64,000 nucleotides of DNA from Polynucleobacter sp. AP-Jannik-300A-C4 (GTDB lineage: Bacteria; Pseudomonadota; Gammaproteobacteria; Burkholderiales; Burkholderiaceae): assembly GCF_018688335.1 (NCBI RefSeq), contig NZ_CP061316.1:1550001-1614000 (forward strand), written 5' to 3'. A program made the translations under genes and the position numbers. How positions within the stretch are numbered: the first letter of the stretch is position 1; each line of letters opens with the position of its first letter. Below the pieces are notes generated by a model. It was not told the origin of the DNA. It was given only the letters and a program-made list of their open reading frames with translations, and did no database searches. Shown here piece by piece: positions 10,742 through 19,101 of the stretch.

Positions 10742-11545
10742 ATGTCAGAAGCGCAACAGTACCGCATCAAAACCCAGCCTTTTTACCAGCCTCAGGCAAA
10801 TGAAATTGCGCTCTATGAGGCTGCATATCAGGCACGCTTACCTGTGATGTTGAAAGGTCCTACAGGTTGCGGCAAATCTCGATTTGTGGAATACATGGCT
10901 TGGAAATTGAATAAGCCATTAATCACTGTAGCCTGCAACGAGGATATGACGGCCTCTGATTTGCTAGGGCGCTATTTACTTGAATCCAATGGCACTCGCT
11001 GGCTTGATGGACCACTCACAAGTGCAGTCAGAATGGGTGCTATTTGCTATCTCGATGAGGTGGTTGAGGCTAGACAAGACACTACGGTTGTTATTCACCC
11101 CTTAACAGATCACCGTAGACAATTACCCCTTGATAAACGCGGGGAGTTAATCGAGGCGCACCCCGATTTTCAATTAGTGATTTCCTACAATCCGGGCTAT
11201 CAAAGCTTAATGAAGGATCTAAAGCAATCTACCAAACAACGCTTTGTTGGCTTTAATTTTGATTACCCCGCGCAAGATGTGGAGGCAAATATCATCTCCT
11301 CCGAAACCGGCATCGATTTGGAAACCGCACAAAAACTTAGTCAAATTGCGTTGGTTGCTCGCAAATTGAAAGGTCATGGTTTAGATGAAGGGATTTCTAC
11401 GCGGCTATTGGTCTACGCTGCTAGCCTCATTAAGTTGGGCATCAATCCTCGTGATGCCAGCCTCATGGCAATGGTACGTCCAGTCACGGACGATGAAGAC
11501 ATTAGCGCAACTCTAGAGCATGCCATTGATGCAATCTTTGCATAG
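10742..11545 (+). CDS. cbbQ: CbbQ, MoxR-type AAA+ ATPase (RuBisCO activase subunit)
   Basis: AAA+ ATPase (267 aa) that with CbbO removes inhibitory sugar phosphates from RuBisCO. Walker A is GPTGCGKS at residues 39-46, Walker B is ICYLDEV near 101-107, and an arginine-rich sensor region (STKQRFVGF) follows. Length and motifs fit the CbbQ/NorQ group. The gene overlaps none of its neighbours but is only 7 bp before cbbO, and the pair follows form II RuBisCO, so it is the form II-specific CbbQ2O2 system by context. Confidence 0.95.
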   Translation: MSEAQQYRIKTQPFYQPQANEIALYEAAYQARLPVMLKGPTGCGKSRFVEYMAWKLNKPLITVACNEDMTASDLLGRYLLESNGTRWLDGPLTSAVRMGAICYLDEVVEARQDTTVVIHPLTDHRRQLPLDKRGELIEAHPDFQLVISYNPGYQSLMKDLKQSTKQRFVGFNFDYPAQDVEANIISSETGIDLETAQKLSQIALVARKLKGHGLDEGISTRLLVYAASLIKLGINPRDASLMAMVRPVTDDEDISATLEHAIDAIFA

Positions 11546-11552
11546 TTAAATC

Positions 11553-13817
11553 ATGGAAGCGCTTCCCTCAAATTCATCTCTTGAGTTGCATCAACTCAGG
11601 GTGAAATTGGACAGCCGCTTTCCACAAGTAGACGATGTCTTTGAGGAGTGTATTAAAGAAGCTAAAGCAGTACTAAGCCCCTTGGGAATAGAGCAGTATA
11701 TTGAGCAAGCCCGTTTTCTTGGCAAGATGGGTAGAGGCGTTGAGCCGATGATAATTTTCTTACAAGAGTGGCCTCAAACAGCGAATATCCTAGGCGAAAA
11801 GTCTCTTGAGTGCATCAAAGAAACTATCCACGCAATTTGGAAGTCTCCAAATGGCAGTGCAATTACGGCATTTTTAGAGTCTTTACCTGCAATATCGAGG
11901 CGACTACCTTCAGAAGATCTTCTAAAGGAATATCTTGCAGTAACGGTTGATCTTATGAACCGCACCAGCACATCGATACATGGGATACATAAAACCTATG
12001 CAAGCCCCAGCTTGGTAGACTTTATTCAACACTCACCTCAGTTGTTAGGTGTGATGAGTATTTCTGGAATAAAAAAATGGGTTGATTATGGTGTCCGTAA
12101 CTACCACCACCATCCAGAAAACCAAAGAGCATTTTTTCAACTCAAATCTTCTGATAGCAAGGCAGTGATGCAGCGTGAGCGAAGCGGAACCTTGCTTGTT
12201 GATAACACCCGCAAACTTGATCTCTATCTATTGGGCCTTTGGAATGAAACAGAATTGTTGGTGCCCTACCCAACGGGGATAAACGAATCCCTAATACATG
12301 CGCCCTATTATGACCATGCAGGAATTCGACTACCTGATGTATACGAAGATTTAAACGAAATCCCAGGAATTGATCGCTATCGGGCAACGCTGGCACATAT
12401 GGCAGGGCATCGCACCTGGAGCATCCCCATTTTTGCGGATAACTTTAGCCCTCTTCAAAGACTAGCAGTTGAGTTTATTGAGGACGCACGAATTGATTTT
12501 CTGATCATTAAGCAATATCCAGGATTAGAAAAATTATTACTATCCCTACACCCCAAACCAATTGAAGGTGAATGCGACCCACAATCGCACTCCTGCATTC
12601 GTCATCGCTTAGCAATGCTTTCGCGAGCAATTATTGATATAAACCATGGCTACCAAGATGCTGAGATACGGCACTATTCAGAAAAAATTCGAAAGTTATT
12701 GGCAAAAGAGGATTTGAGCACTCAAGAAGTTCTTAATATCGCCCTTTCTTATGTAGCAAAAACCAGATTGCAAAGTGATCAGCTGCCTCAGACTTACTTT
12801 AAAGATACTGAAATTAGCTATCGAGACGATAACCGACATCTGTGGAAATTTTATGAACTCAGTGACGACGAGGAACAATTTGACTTAAAGACTACTGCGG
12901 ACTCGGCAGAAGAAATTCAAGCACTACCGCCACGACACTACTCTGAATGGGATTACACCAGTCAAACCTACAGGCCTGATTGGGTCAGTCTATATGAGGG
13001 ATTGCATCCTGCAGGTGATCCACGTGAGATTGACCAAATTCTGGAGAAACATTCAGCCTTAGCGAAACGACTTAAGCGTCTTTTTGATTTATTGAAACCA
13101 CAGAATCAAGTTCGCATTCGTTATCAAGAAGAAGGTGATGAATTGGATTTAGATGTTGCTCTACGATCATTAATTGATCTAAAGAGCGGCAATCAACCTG
13201 ACTTACGCATCAATATGAGCCATAAGACAAATGGACGAAGTATTGCCGTTATGCTCTTGCTGGACTTATCAGAATCTTTGAATGCGAAAATTGAGTCCTC
13301 CAATCAATCCATATTAGAGCTGAGTCAGGAAGCAGTCGCCCTCTTTGCTAGCTCCATCGATACATTGGGCGATCCATTTGCTATCGCTGGATTTCACTCT
13401 AACTCACGACATGATGTCAACTACCTCCACATCAAAGGCTATAGTGAATCCTGGAATGACGATGTAAAAGGAAGGCTTGCTAACTTAAACGCCAAGCACT
13501 CCACTCGCATGGGTGCGGCTATGAGACATGCGGCGCACTATCTCAATGGTCAATCCGCAGATAAAAAATTGATGATTGTTCTAACTGATGGAGAGCCTTC
13601 AGATATAGATGTAATTGATGAGAATGTACTAATTCAAGATGCACGGCAAGCCGTAATTGAGCTAGATCACATGGGTATATTCACTTACTGCATAAACTTA
13701 GACCAAAATGCCGATCAATATGTAGGAAATATTTTCGGCAAGCAATTTACAGTGATTGATCATATTGAAAAACTACCTGAGCAGCTGCCACGATTGTTTA
13801 TGGCGCTTACTCGTTAA
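11553..13817 (+). CDS. cbbO: CbbO, von Willebrand A-domain activase adaptor
   Basis: Large partner (754 aa) of CbbQ. The C-terminal von Willebrand A domain carries a MIDAS motif LLLDLSESLN near residues 568-577 and a TDGEPSD segment near 680. Family work shows this domain docking CbbQ hexamers onto RuBisCO. The N-terminal ~500 residues are the poorly characterised CbbO region, with an HMAGHRTWSIP stretch typical of NorD/CbbO proteins. It lies 7 bp behind cbbQ and 20 bp before sqr, so all three are probably co-transcribed. Confidence 0.94.
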   Translation: MEALPSNSSLELHQLRVKLDSRFPQVDDVFEECIKEAKAVLSPLGIEQYIEQARFLGKMGRGVEPMIIFLQEWPQTANILGEKSLECIKETIHAIWKSPNGSAITAFLESLPAISRRLPSEDLLKEYLAVTVDLMNRTSTSIHGIHKTYASPSLVDFIQHSPQLLGVMSISGIKKWVDYGVRNYHHHPENQRAFFQLKSSDSKAVMQRERSGTLLVDNTRKLDLYLLGLWNETELLVPYPTGINESLIHAPYYDHAGIRLPDVYEDLNEIPGIDRYRATLAHMAGHRTWSIPIFADNFSPLQRLAVEFIEDARIDFLIIKQYPGLEKLLLSLHPKPIEGECDPQSHSCIRHRLAMLSRAIIDINHGYQDAEIRHYSEKIRKLLAKEDLSTQEVLNIALSYVAKTRLQSDQLPQTYFKDTEISYRDDNRHLWKFYELSDDEEQFDLKTTADSAEEIQALPPRHYSEWDYTSQTYRPDWVSLYEGLHPAGDPREIDQILEKHSALAKRLKRLFDLLKPQNQVRIRYQEEGDELDLDVALRSLIDLKSGNQPDLRINMSHKTNGRSIAVMLLLDLSESLNAKIESSNQSILELSQEAVALFASSIDTLGDPFAIAGFHSNSRHDVNYLHIKGYSESWNDDVKGRLANLNAKHSTRMGAAMRHAAHYLNGQSADKKLMIVLTDGEPSDIDVIDENVLIQDARQAVIELDHMGIFTYCINLDQNADQYVGNIFGKQFTVIDHIEKLPEQLPRLFMALTR

Positions 13818-13837
13818 ATAATGCGGAGAATGTATTT

Positions 13838-15124
13838 ATGGCGCATATAGCGATTATTGGAGCTGGCGTGGGCGGCATGCCTGCAGCATATGAACTAAGG
13901 GCACTTCTTTCCAAAGAACATCGCATCACAGTAGTCAGTGCTGTTGATTATTTTCAATTCACCCCCTCTAATCCTTGGGTTGCCGTAGGATGGCGAGATC
14001 GAAACAGTATTACGTTAAAAATTAAACCTCTCCTTGAATGCAAAGGTATTGAATTTATTTCTAAGCCCGTCTCAAAAATTGAAGCTGAGAACAATATCCT
14101 GATATTGTCTGACGGAACGCCAGAGGAGCAAGCCCTACCCTATGACTATCTCATCATCACAACAGGTCCCAAACTGAGCTTTGATGAAGTTCCGGGAGCT
14201 GGGCCACATGGTGGCCATACCCACTCGATTTGCACGGTTGATCATGCCGAGAGTTTTTGGAAAGACTACCAAGAGTTTCTCAAAAATCCAGGGCCGATAG
14301 TAATTGGTGCCATGCCAGGAGCCAGCTGCTTTGGGCCTGCTTATGAATTTGCATTTATTGTTGATGCAGATTTACGTAAGCGTAAGTTACGTCATAAGGT
14401 ACCTATGACCTATGTCACTAGCGAGCCCTATATTGGCCACCTCGGTCTTGGCGGTGTTGGTGATAGCAAGTCTATGCTCGAATCCGAAATGCGCAATCAT
14501 GACATCAAGTGGATCACCAATGCTAAAACGCATAAGATTGAAGAAGGCAAGCTGTTTACAACGCAATTAGATGATTTGGGCACCCCTTATAAAGAGCATG
14601 AGGTTCCATTCAAATTATCAATGATGCTGCCAGCATTTAAAGGGATAGATGCGGTGGCTGCAGTACCCAATTTATGTAACCCTCGCGGGTTTGTTTTTAT
14701 TGACGATCATCAAAGAAGTAAGGCCTATCAAAATATCTATGCAGCTGGAGTATGCGTTGCCATTCCGCCTGTGGAGGTGACGCCAGTAGCTACAGGCGCC
14801 CCAAAAACTGGCTACATGATTGAAACAATGGTTACTGCTATTACCCATAATATTGCCTCCGATCTCGCTGGAGAACCAGCAACTGCAAAAGGCACTTGGC
14901 ATGCAATTTGTTTAGCGGACATGGGTGATACAGGCGCAGCATTTGTAGCATTACCTCAAATTCCACCGCGTAATGTGAACTGGTTCAAAAAGGGGAAATG
15001 GGTTCATTTAGCCAAGATTGCCTTTGAGAAATACTTTATTCGGAAAATGAAAACTGGTAACTCAGAGCCCATTTATGAGAAGTATGTATTGAAATTATTG
15101 GGCATTGAGCGCCTAAGCAAATAA
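13838..15124 (+). CDS. sqr: Sulfide:quinone oxidoreductase
   Basis: Membrane-associated flavoprotein (428 aa) oxidising sulfide to zero-valent sulfur and passing electrons to quinone. The N-terminal FAD motif is IIGAGVGGMPAA. Three catalytic cysteines are recognisable by comparison with the Acidithiobacillus ferrooxidans enzyme as I recall it: Cys132 in SICTVDHAE, Cys164 in GASCFGPAYE and Cys358 in AICLADMGD. The C-terminal amphipathic WVHLAKIAFEKYFIRKMK segment, which anchors the enzyme to the membrane, is kept. It lies 20 bp behind cbbO, so sulfide oxidation is physically linked to RuBisCO expression. Confidence 0.93.
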   Translation: MAHIAIIGAGVGGMPAAYELRALLSKEHRITVVSAVDYFQFTPSNPWVAVGWRDRNSITLKIKPLLECKGIEFISKPVSKIEAENNILILSDGTPEEQALPYDYLIITTGPKLSFDEVPGAGPHGGHTHSICTVDHAESFWKDYQEFLKNPGPIVIGAMPGASCFGPAYEFAFIVDADLRKRKLRHKVPMTYVTSEPYIGHLGLGGVGDSKSMLESEMRNHDIKWITNAKTHKIEEGKLFTTQLDDLGTPYKEHEVPFKLSMMLPAFKGIDAVAAVPNLCNPRGFVFIDDHQRSKAYQNIYAAGVCVAIPPVEVTPVATGAPKTGYMIETMVTAITHNIASDLAGEPATAKGTWHAICLADMGDTGAAFVALPQIPPRNVNWFKKGKWVHLAKIAFEKYFIRKMKTGNSEPIYEKYVLKLLGIERLSK

Positions 15125-15134
15125 TGGTGATGCC

Positions 15135-15803
15135 ATGCTAGCAACAGAAACATTGAAAAATAAATCGGTCGTTTATGTAATCGATAATGATCAGACTATT
15201 CGCGAATCATTCTCCCTTTTATTGGGTGAAAATGGTTATGCTGTAAGTTGCCATGAAAATGCAGAATCTTTCTTAAGTTCTCTAGATGCAACCAAGCAAC
15301 TCTCTATCAGCTGCGCCCTTTTAGATGTCAATCTAAGCAATTTATCGGGTATTGATTTGCAAAGGACGCTAATTAATAAAGGCATCAATCTTCCGCTTGC
15401 CTTTGTTACAGGCAGCAGTGAAGTTGCAACAGCAGTAGCAGCCCTAAAACAAGGTGCATTTGACTATATTCAAAAGCCTATTCAAAAAGATGTCTTATGC
15501 AACCTGGTTGCTGAGATGCTTTTCAAAGCCCATTTGGATAGGCAGAAATTCGCAGAGGCCAATGCCATAAAGGCATTATTTAAAACTCTCACATCACGAG
15601 AAATACAAATTTTAGAGCTTGTTGTTGCGGGAAGAAGCAATAAACAAATTGGCCTAGAACTAAATATATCAATTAAAACAGTTGAGCAGCATAGGTCTAA
15701 TATTATGGAAAAGTTGCAAGTAAAAAGACCTTCCGGACTATTGCATTTAGTATTTAAATACCAAAAATCACTACCCCACAACCAAACTAATTACACCCCC
15801 TAA
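15135..15803 (+). CDS. FixJ/NarL-type response regulator (orphan)
   Basis: Two-domain response regulator (222 aa): receiver domain at ~12-130 with phospho-acceptor Asp64 in CALLDVNL and switch lysine in IQKPI, then a LuxR-type helix-turn-helix (TSREIQILELVVAGRSNKQI). The acidic pocket reads Asp17-Asn18-Asp19 where most relatives have three acids, which may alter Mg binding. It starts 10 bp behind sqr, so it probably belongs to the cbbMQO-sqr transcript and may sense redox or sulfide conditions. No histidine kinase gene is adjacent. A paralogue lies at 29510-30193. Confidence 0.88.
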   Translation: MLATETLKNKSVVYVIDNDQTIRESFSLLLGENGYAVSCHENAESFLSSLDATKQLSISCALLDVNLSNLSGIDLQRTLINKGINLPLAFVTGSSEVATAVAALKQGAFDYIQKPIQKDVLCNLVAEMLFKAHLDRQKFAEANAIKALFKTLTSREIQILELVVAGRSNKQIGLELNISIKTVEQHRSNIMEKLQVKRPSGLLHLVFKYQKSLPHNQTNYTP

Positions 15804-15860
15804 AATTCACATTAATAAAAGGGCAAGTCAGTAAATACTGATGGCAAATCACCACAATCG

Positions 15861-16013
15861 ATGAAGCAAAATAAACCCGCTGAAAAACTTAGTCCCGAAG
15901 CTCTAGCTGAATGTCTTAAGCAATGACCGCATGATTCCATTGAAGGTGTGGCCGCTCATAGCAAGAGACAGCTAGATCAATGGGGATCAAACAATCTGAA
16001 TCAAAGAAAGTAG
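15861..16013 (+). pseudogene. Possible broken small ORF with one in-frame TGA
   Basis: From the ATG at 15861 the frame reads 21 residues (MKQNKPAEKLSPEALAECLKQ), then TGA, then 28 more plausible residues (through HSKRQLDQWGSNN) to TAG at 16011. Composition on both sides of the stop is protein-like, so a ~50-residue gene interrupted by a nonsense change is possible. No family is recognised and chance cannot be excluded. The surrounding 15804-16103 interval holds nothing else but a palindrome at 16047-16067. Confidence 0.3.
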
Positions 16014-16046
16014 TTCACATACATACGTATATACGCATATATGTGT

Positions 16047-16067
16047 AATGTCGTTTTAAACGACATT
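16047..16067. repeat. 21-bp perfect palindrome, copy 1
   Basis: Core TGTCGTTTTAAACGACA extended by AA and TT, giving 10-bp arms around a single central T. It lies 37 bp upstream of the DUF3147 frame. The same 17-bp core occurs in opposite orientation at 19283-19299 and a degenerate copy at 28814-28832. It may be a regulator-binding site or a mobile repeat. Confidence 0.7.
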
Positions 16068-16103
16068 CCTATACTGAAGTAGGCCCACAGAATAAAGGCT
16101 TCC

Positions 16104-16453
16104 ATGGCTTGGATCATCACCAAATATCTCCTAACTGCAGGAATGGTTGTATTCATTTCTGAAGTTGCCAAGAGAAGCGATAGGCTGGGCGGCTTTATTG
16201 CGGCATTGCCACTAATGGCCGTTTTAACTTTGGTATGGCTGTACGTAGAAAACCAGCCTGAGGAAAAGATAGCCAATCATGCCTATTACACATTTTGGTA
16301 TGTGCTTCCAACCTGCCTATGTTTCTATTGTTTCCATACCTACTTCCAAGGCTGGGGTTTTGGATGACTATGGGAGCTTGCGTAGTGGCAACTTTTATCT
16401 GCTTTAGCTTATTTGCTTTACTGATGAAAGGTTTTGGAATTAATCTGCTTTAG
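16104..16453 (+). pseudogene. DUF3147-like membrane protein gene, frameshifted
   Basis: The first frame encodes 87 residues of a small multi-helix membrane protein (MAWIITKYLLTAGMVVFISE, then GGFIAALPLMAVLTLVWLYVE), matching the DUF3147 pattern, and stops at TGA after WGFG. Shifting by one base at the GGTTTTGG run restores WGFWMTMGACVVATFICFS and runs through FALLMKGFGINLL to TAG at 16451, the usual C-terminus of this family. One missing T in the homopolymer explains the break. It could be a real pseudogene or an assembly error. Confidence 0.75.
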
Positions 16454-16462
16454 GCAATGACA

Positions 16463-16505
16463 GTTATTGGCCGATAGCAGACCCACAACCGTTACTTAAA
16501 GTAAC
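16463..16505. repeat. Dispersed repeat module, copy 1 (GGCCGATAGCAG + GTTACTTAAAGTAAC)
   Basis: Contains TTATTGGCCGATAGCAG followed by the perfect palindrome GTTACTTAAAGTAAC (16491-16505) and CACTCAAATGAC. The same two-part arrangement occurs at 20233-20345 and 38022-38065, each followed by a terminator hairpin; two of the three then lead into the 3' end of a tRNA gene. Confidence 0.75.
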
Positions 16506-16515
16506 ACTCAAATGA

Positions 16516-16548
16516 CAAAACCCCCACCATTGCTGATGAGGGTTTTTT
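16516..16548 (-). terminator. Terminator hairpin of the intron-bearing tRNA
   Basis: On the minus strand a stem of about 10 bp with G-U pairs (AACCCTCATC paired with GGTGGGGGTT, 6-nt loop) is followed by TTTTG. The plus strand also ends in TTTTTT, so it could work both ways. It lies directly downstream of the tRNA at 16550-16842. Confidence 0.65.
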
Positions 16549-16549
16549 C

Positions 16550-16842
16550 TGGTGGGCCCACCAGGACTTGAACCTGGGACCAAAGGATTCCGGTTTGTGT
16601 AGCTTTCACTACTCCCTGGACTATGCCTTCATCATATCGATTGCTCGACTTAGATGGGTGCCGTCTAGTCTCTACACCTTCAACAGCACTTTCACGCTGA
16701 AGCTTGGCTCGGCGTTAGCTTGTGCAGCTTTTGGCTACATTTAGCTTTCTCCGAATTTGACACCATCCCTTATGCAGTTTCCACGCATAAGGCACAACTT
16801 TCGCTATGAGTCCTCTGCTCTAACCAACTGAGCTATGGGCCC
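16550..16842 (-). tRNA. tRNA(CAU), probably tRNA-Ile2, split by a group I intron
   Basis: Exon 1 (16806-16842, 37 nt) and exon 2 (16550-16589, 40 nt, CCA encoded) join to a 77-nt cloverleaf identical to the intact tRNA at 38106-38182. The anticodon is CAU and the insertion lies directly 3' of it. The acceptor stem has C4-G69 and C5-G68, the pairs that in E. coli mark the lysidine-modified tRNA-Ile2 rather than elongator Met tRNA, and the Azoarcus host of this intron type is tRNA-Ile(CAU). Elongator tRNA-Met is the alternative. Splicing would be needed for function. Confidence 0.92.
16590..16805 (-). ncRNA. Self-splicing group I intron (Azoarcus-like, IC3 type), 216 nt
   Basis: Read on the minus strand, the intron starts AGCGAAAG and ends ACAAACCGG with the terminal omega G. 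Stretches match the Azoarcus tRNA-Ile intron as I know it: GGGATGGTGTCAAATTCGG, AACGCCGAGCCAAGCTTC, GGTGTAGAGACTAGACGGCA (the P7 guanosine-site region) and GAAGGCATAGTCCAGGGAG. A GUG guide can pair with the exon CAU, giving the U-G wobble at the 5' splice site. P2 (CCTTATGC with GCATAAGG) and P9 (GTAGT-GAAA-GCTAC) both form, with sequence changes relative to Azoarcus that keep pairing. There is no internal ORF. Confidence 0.93.
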
Positions 16843-16852
16843 TAAAACTGTT

Positions 16853-16959
16853 TTTACTACACACCTTGCTGCTGGTGTTTACCGCTTCAAAACCACACTA
16901 AAACCGCATTTACTACACACCATGAAAAAAGCTCTGGTGTGTAAGCGGTGTGTAGTGAA
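16853..16959. repeat. Short direct and inverted repeats TTTACTACACACC
   Basis: TTTACTACACACC occurs at 16853-16865 and 16909-16921, and an inverted near-copy GGTGTGTAGTGAA lies at 16947-16959. A hairpin can form between ACACACC and GGTGTGT around 16915-16941. The cluster lies just upstream of the intron-bearing tRNA on the minus strand. The whole 16843-17396 stretch has no convincing gene. Confidence 0.6.
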
Positions 16960-17033
16960 TTTATACCGCCTAATTCACCACTAACCTCTTGAATCTATTG
17001 AGGTCTTTGTTACAAGACCCCTTGGGCTTCTTT

Positions 17034-17220
17034 CTTATGAGAGCAGACATCCAAAGAAAACCACTAGGATTTCAAGAGCTTACGTCTCCTGTTTATCGGT
17101 GTGTGAGTATTTGTGTGACTAGATTAAAAAGATCACAAGAAATATTAATTCAGTCATTGGCATTCAAAACCAAAGGATTTTTGGAGCAACCATCTAACAC
17201 CTCGTTTCTCTAAAGTTCTT
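17034..17220. repeat. Dispersed ~185-bp element, copy 1
   Basis: Diverged duplicate of 20418-20602. Shared blocks include TATGAGAGCAGACA, CAAAGAAAACCA, AGGATTTCAAGAG, TATCGGTGTG, GAGTATTTGTGTGACTAG and TTTTTGGAGCAACC. Short plus-strand frames in both copies give similar peptides starting MRAD and containing QRKPLGFQE and YRC, but the frames differ at the 3' ends. This copy has lost the terminal hairpin seen in copy 2. Confidence 0.8.
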
Positions 17221-17396
17221 TTTTTGAAGATTGATAAGCGTTTCTTTAAGCAACACTTAAGAGGCATGACTCTTGGAGAGAAATCAAAATCCGTTAGCCA
17301 ATTTCTAAAAAAATTACTGTCACATTGTGTTGAAGAGGTAGCCATGATGACTCTTCGAATTATTCACCCTAACAACTTCGGCACATCGCATGTTTA

Positions 17397-18587
17397 TTAA
17401 CTAGGCTTTGAAAGTCGATTCAGAAAAATGAGTCCCAACACAGGACCTGGCAGCAATAGCCAGGTGATGTATTGATTCATAAATGGCAAGACTACGGTAC
17501 TGATTTGAATTGAGATCATCGTTATCGTAAAGCCAACTGCATTTTGAATAGTAAGTGCAGTACCGACAATCTCGGGCGGGCATGCTTGTGCTGATAGCGC
17601 TGAAAATTGTGGCGAATCAGCGACGACACTCATTCCCCAAATAGCCCAAAAGAGAATTTGTGCCCATAACGGTAATCCAGAAATCCACGGATACAGTAGA
17701 CAACAAATGCCCGATAGCGCCAAAGCTGTTGAGGCAACTTTCACCCCCCCAATAGATTTGCTAAGTTGCCCTCCAAGAAAGCAGCCAATTGCACCAATCC
17801 CGATTATAGAGAATGCTAGCCCCGATAAATGAATGGGATTTTGAATTGAATAGGTGCTAGCAATCAGAAATGGCACAAGTGCCCAGAATGCATAGAGCTC
17901 CCACATGTGACCGAAATATCCCAAAGCAGATCGACGATATTCTGAAATTGCAAAGAGTTCACGAAAGCCGCTTAGCTTGACTCGTGAAGCACCACCTAAT
18001 TTAAGGTGGGGGCCATCTCCGAGCCAGAAAATCATCACCATTGCAACCAGAGCAAAGAAGGAAGATAAAAGAATAACCTCTTGCCAAGGCCAATCGACAC
18101 CGAAGTAACGGGTAGCATGCGGAATTGCTGTTCCCAGCGTTAGCATTCCGACCAATTGGGCAATGCGCGAGCTCGCTTTTTGGGGGTCCCAAGTCATGAT
18201 GAGCTTCATACCAATTGGATAGATTCCGGCCAAACAAATTCCAACTAAAAAGCGTAAGCAAGAACCTACCAAAATACCGTCAGCCCAGACAGCAAATGCA
18301 GCGTTAAACAATGCCCCAAGTAGAGCACATGCAGCAAAAAGATGGCTGGGCTTGTACCGATCTGCTATCCCACTTAAGGCAAAGACCAAAGTACCTGACA
18401 CAAAACCGAGTTGCACAGCATTGGTAAGGATGCCTATGCCTGCAAGATTGGTGTTCCACGAATCTATTAAATTGTCAGCCACTCCATTGATGGAAAACCA
18501 CAAAGAGGTACCCATCAACTCCGCAATCACTATCAATAGTGAGGCTAAATTAGGACTTATGGGTCGAGAAGTTGTCGTATTAGTCAA
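17397..18587 (-). CDS. Major facilitator superfamily transporter
   Basis: Integral inner-membrane protein (396 aa) with about 12 hydrophobic helices and MFS features, including a GIADRYKPSHLF loop (motif A-like) after helix 2 and a central cytoplasmic loop near residue 200. The substrate cannot be told from sequence; organic anion, sugar or drug export are all possible. It stands alone between repeat-rich gaps on the minus strand, so context gives no hint. Confidence 0.85.
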   Translation of the reverse strand: MTNTTTSRPISPNLASLLIVIAELMGTSLWFSINGVADNLIDSWNTNLAGIGILTNAVQLGFVSGTLVFALSGIADRYKPSHLFAACALLGALFNAAFAVWADGILVGSCLRFLVGICLAGIYPIGMKLIMTWDPQKASSRIAQLVGMLTLGTAIPHATRYFGVDWPWQEVILLSSFFALVAMVMIFWLGDGPHLKLGGASRVKLSGFRELFAISEYRRSALGYFGHMWELYAFWALVPFLIASTYSIQNPIHLSGLAFSIIGIGAIGCFLGGQLSKSIGGVKVASTALALSGICCLLYPWISGLPLWAQILFWAIWGMSVVADSPQFSALSAQACPPEIVGTALTIQNAVGFTITMISIQISTVVLPFMNQYITWLLLPGPVLGLIFLNRLSKPS

Positions 18588-18669
18588 ATGAGGATAAAAA
18601 AATTAGGGGTAGTCGAAGCACCTTCATTATGTTACGACCTAATTCCCAATACTAAAAATCATTTGAGGC

Positions 18670-19101
18670 CTAAATACTCTCCTCGACCCGACGAATATTG
18701 AGAACATGAGCATCAAGCATCGCTTGTAGCTGTGAGCGAATATGCAGCTCTTGAATTCTTGGAATTAATTTTTCTAGACGTCGTGCTACCCATCCCTGCC
18801 CTCGATTCAAAAAAAGCAAGCGTTCCTTGAGATCTTCAATGGAGATCGCTTTTTCATAAAATTCACCCGTGGCAGTTGATGGCGAAAAACCGAGTGATCC
18901 AATAATTCCGAGCAACATCTTGCACCAGCGCACTTCATCGTGTTGAATATCGGTGACTAACGGAGCTAATTCGTGACTCTTTATTTGATTGGCTGTTTCC
19001 AAGGTTACTCGAGCGCCAGCCCTTTCCGCCTCAAGCAATTCATTTAGGGCAGCAATCAGTTCATCGCCGCTAATTGGATTTAATGCTGATAAATCATGCA
19101 T
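18670..19101 (-). CDS. Ferritin-like helical protein (DUF6306-like)
   Basis: Small soluble protein of 143 aa from this start. It is almost all helical, with ELLEAERAGARVTLETANQ, HDEVRWCKMLLGIIGSLG and LDAHVLNIRRVEE carrying Glu and His spaced as in ferritin-like bundles, so metal binding is plausible. I favour the ATG at 19101, preceded by AGAGGTCAAC, over an upstream ATG at 19149 that adds 16 unrelated residues. Family name is from memory and moderately sure. No operon partner. Confidence 0.7.
   Translation of the reverse strand: MHDLSALNPISGDELIAALNELLEAERAGARVTLETANQIKSHELAPLVTDIQHDEVRWCKMLLGIIGSLGFSPSTATGEFYEKAISIEDLKERLLFLNRGQGWVARRLEKLIPRIQELHIRSQLQAMLDAHVLNIRRVEESI

Noticed and set aside
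17038..17213. Short MRAD-type frames in the duplicated elements (also 20422-20610) as genes
   Set aside because: The two peptides agree only in blocks and diverge by frame at the 3' end, so conservation appears to be at the nucleotide level.
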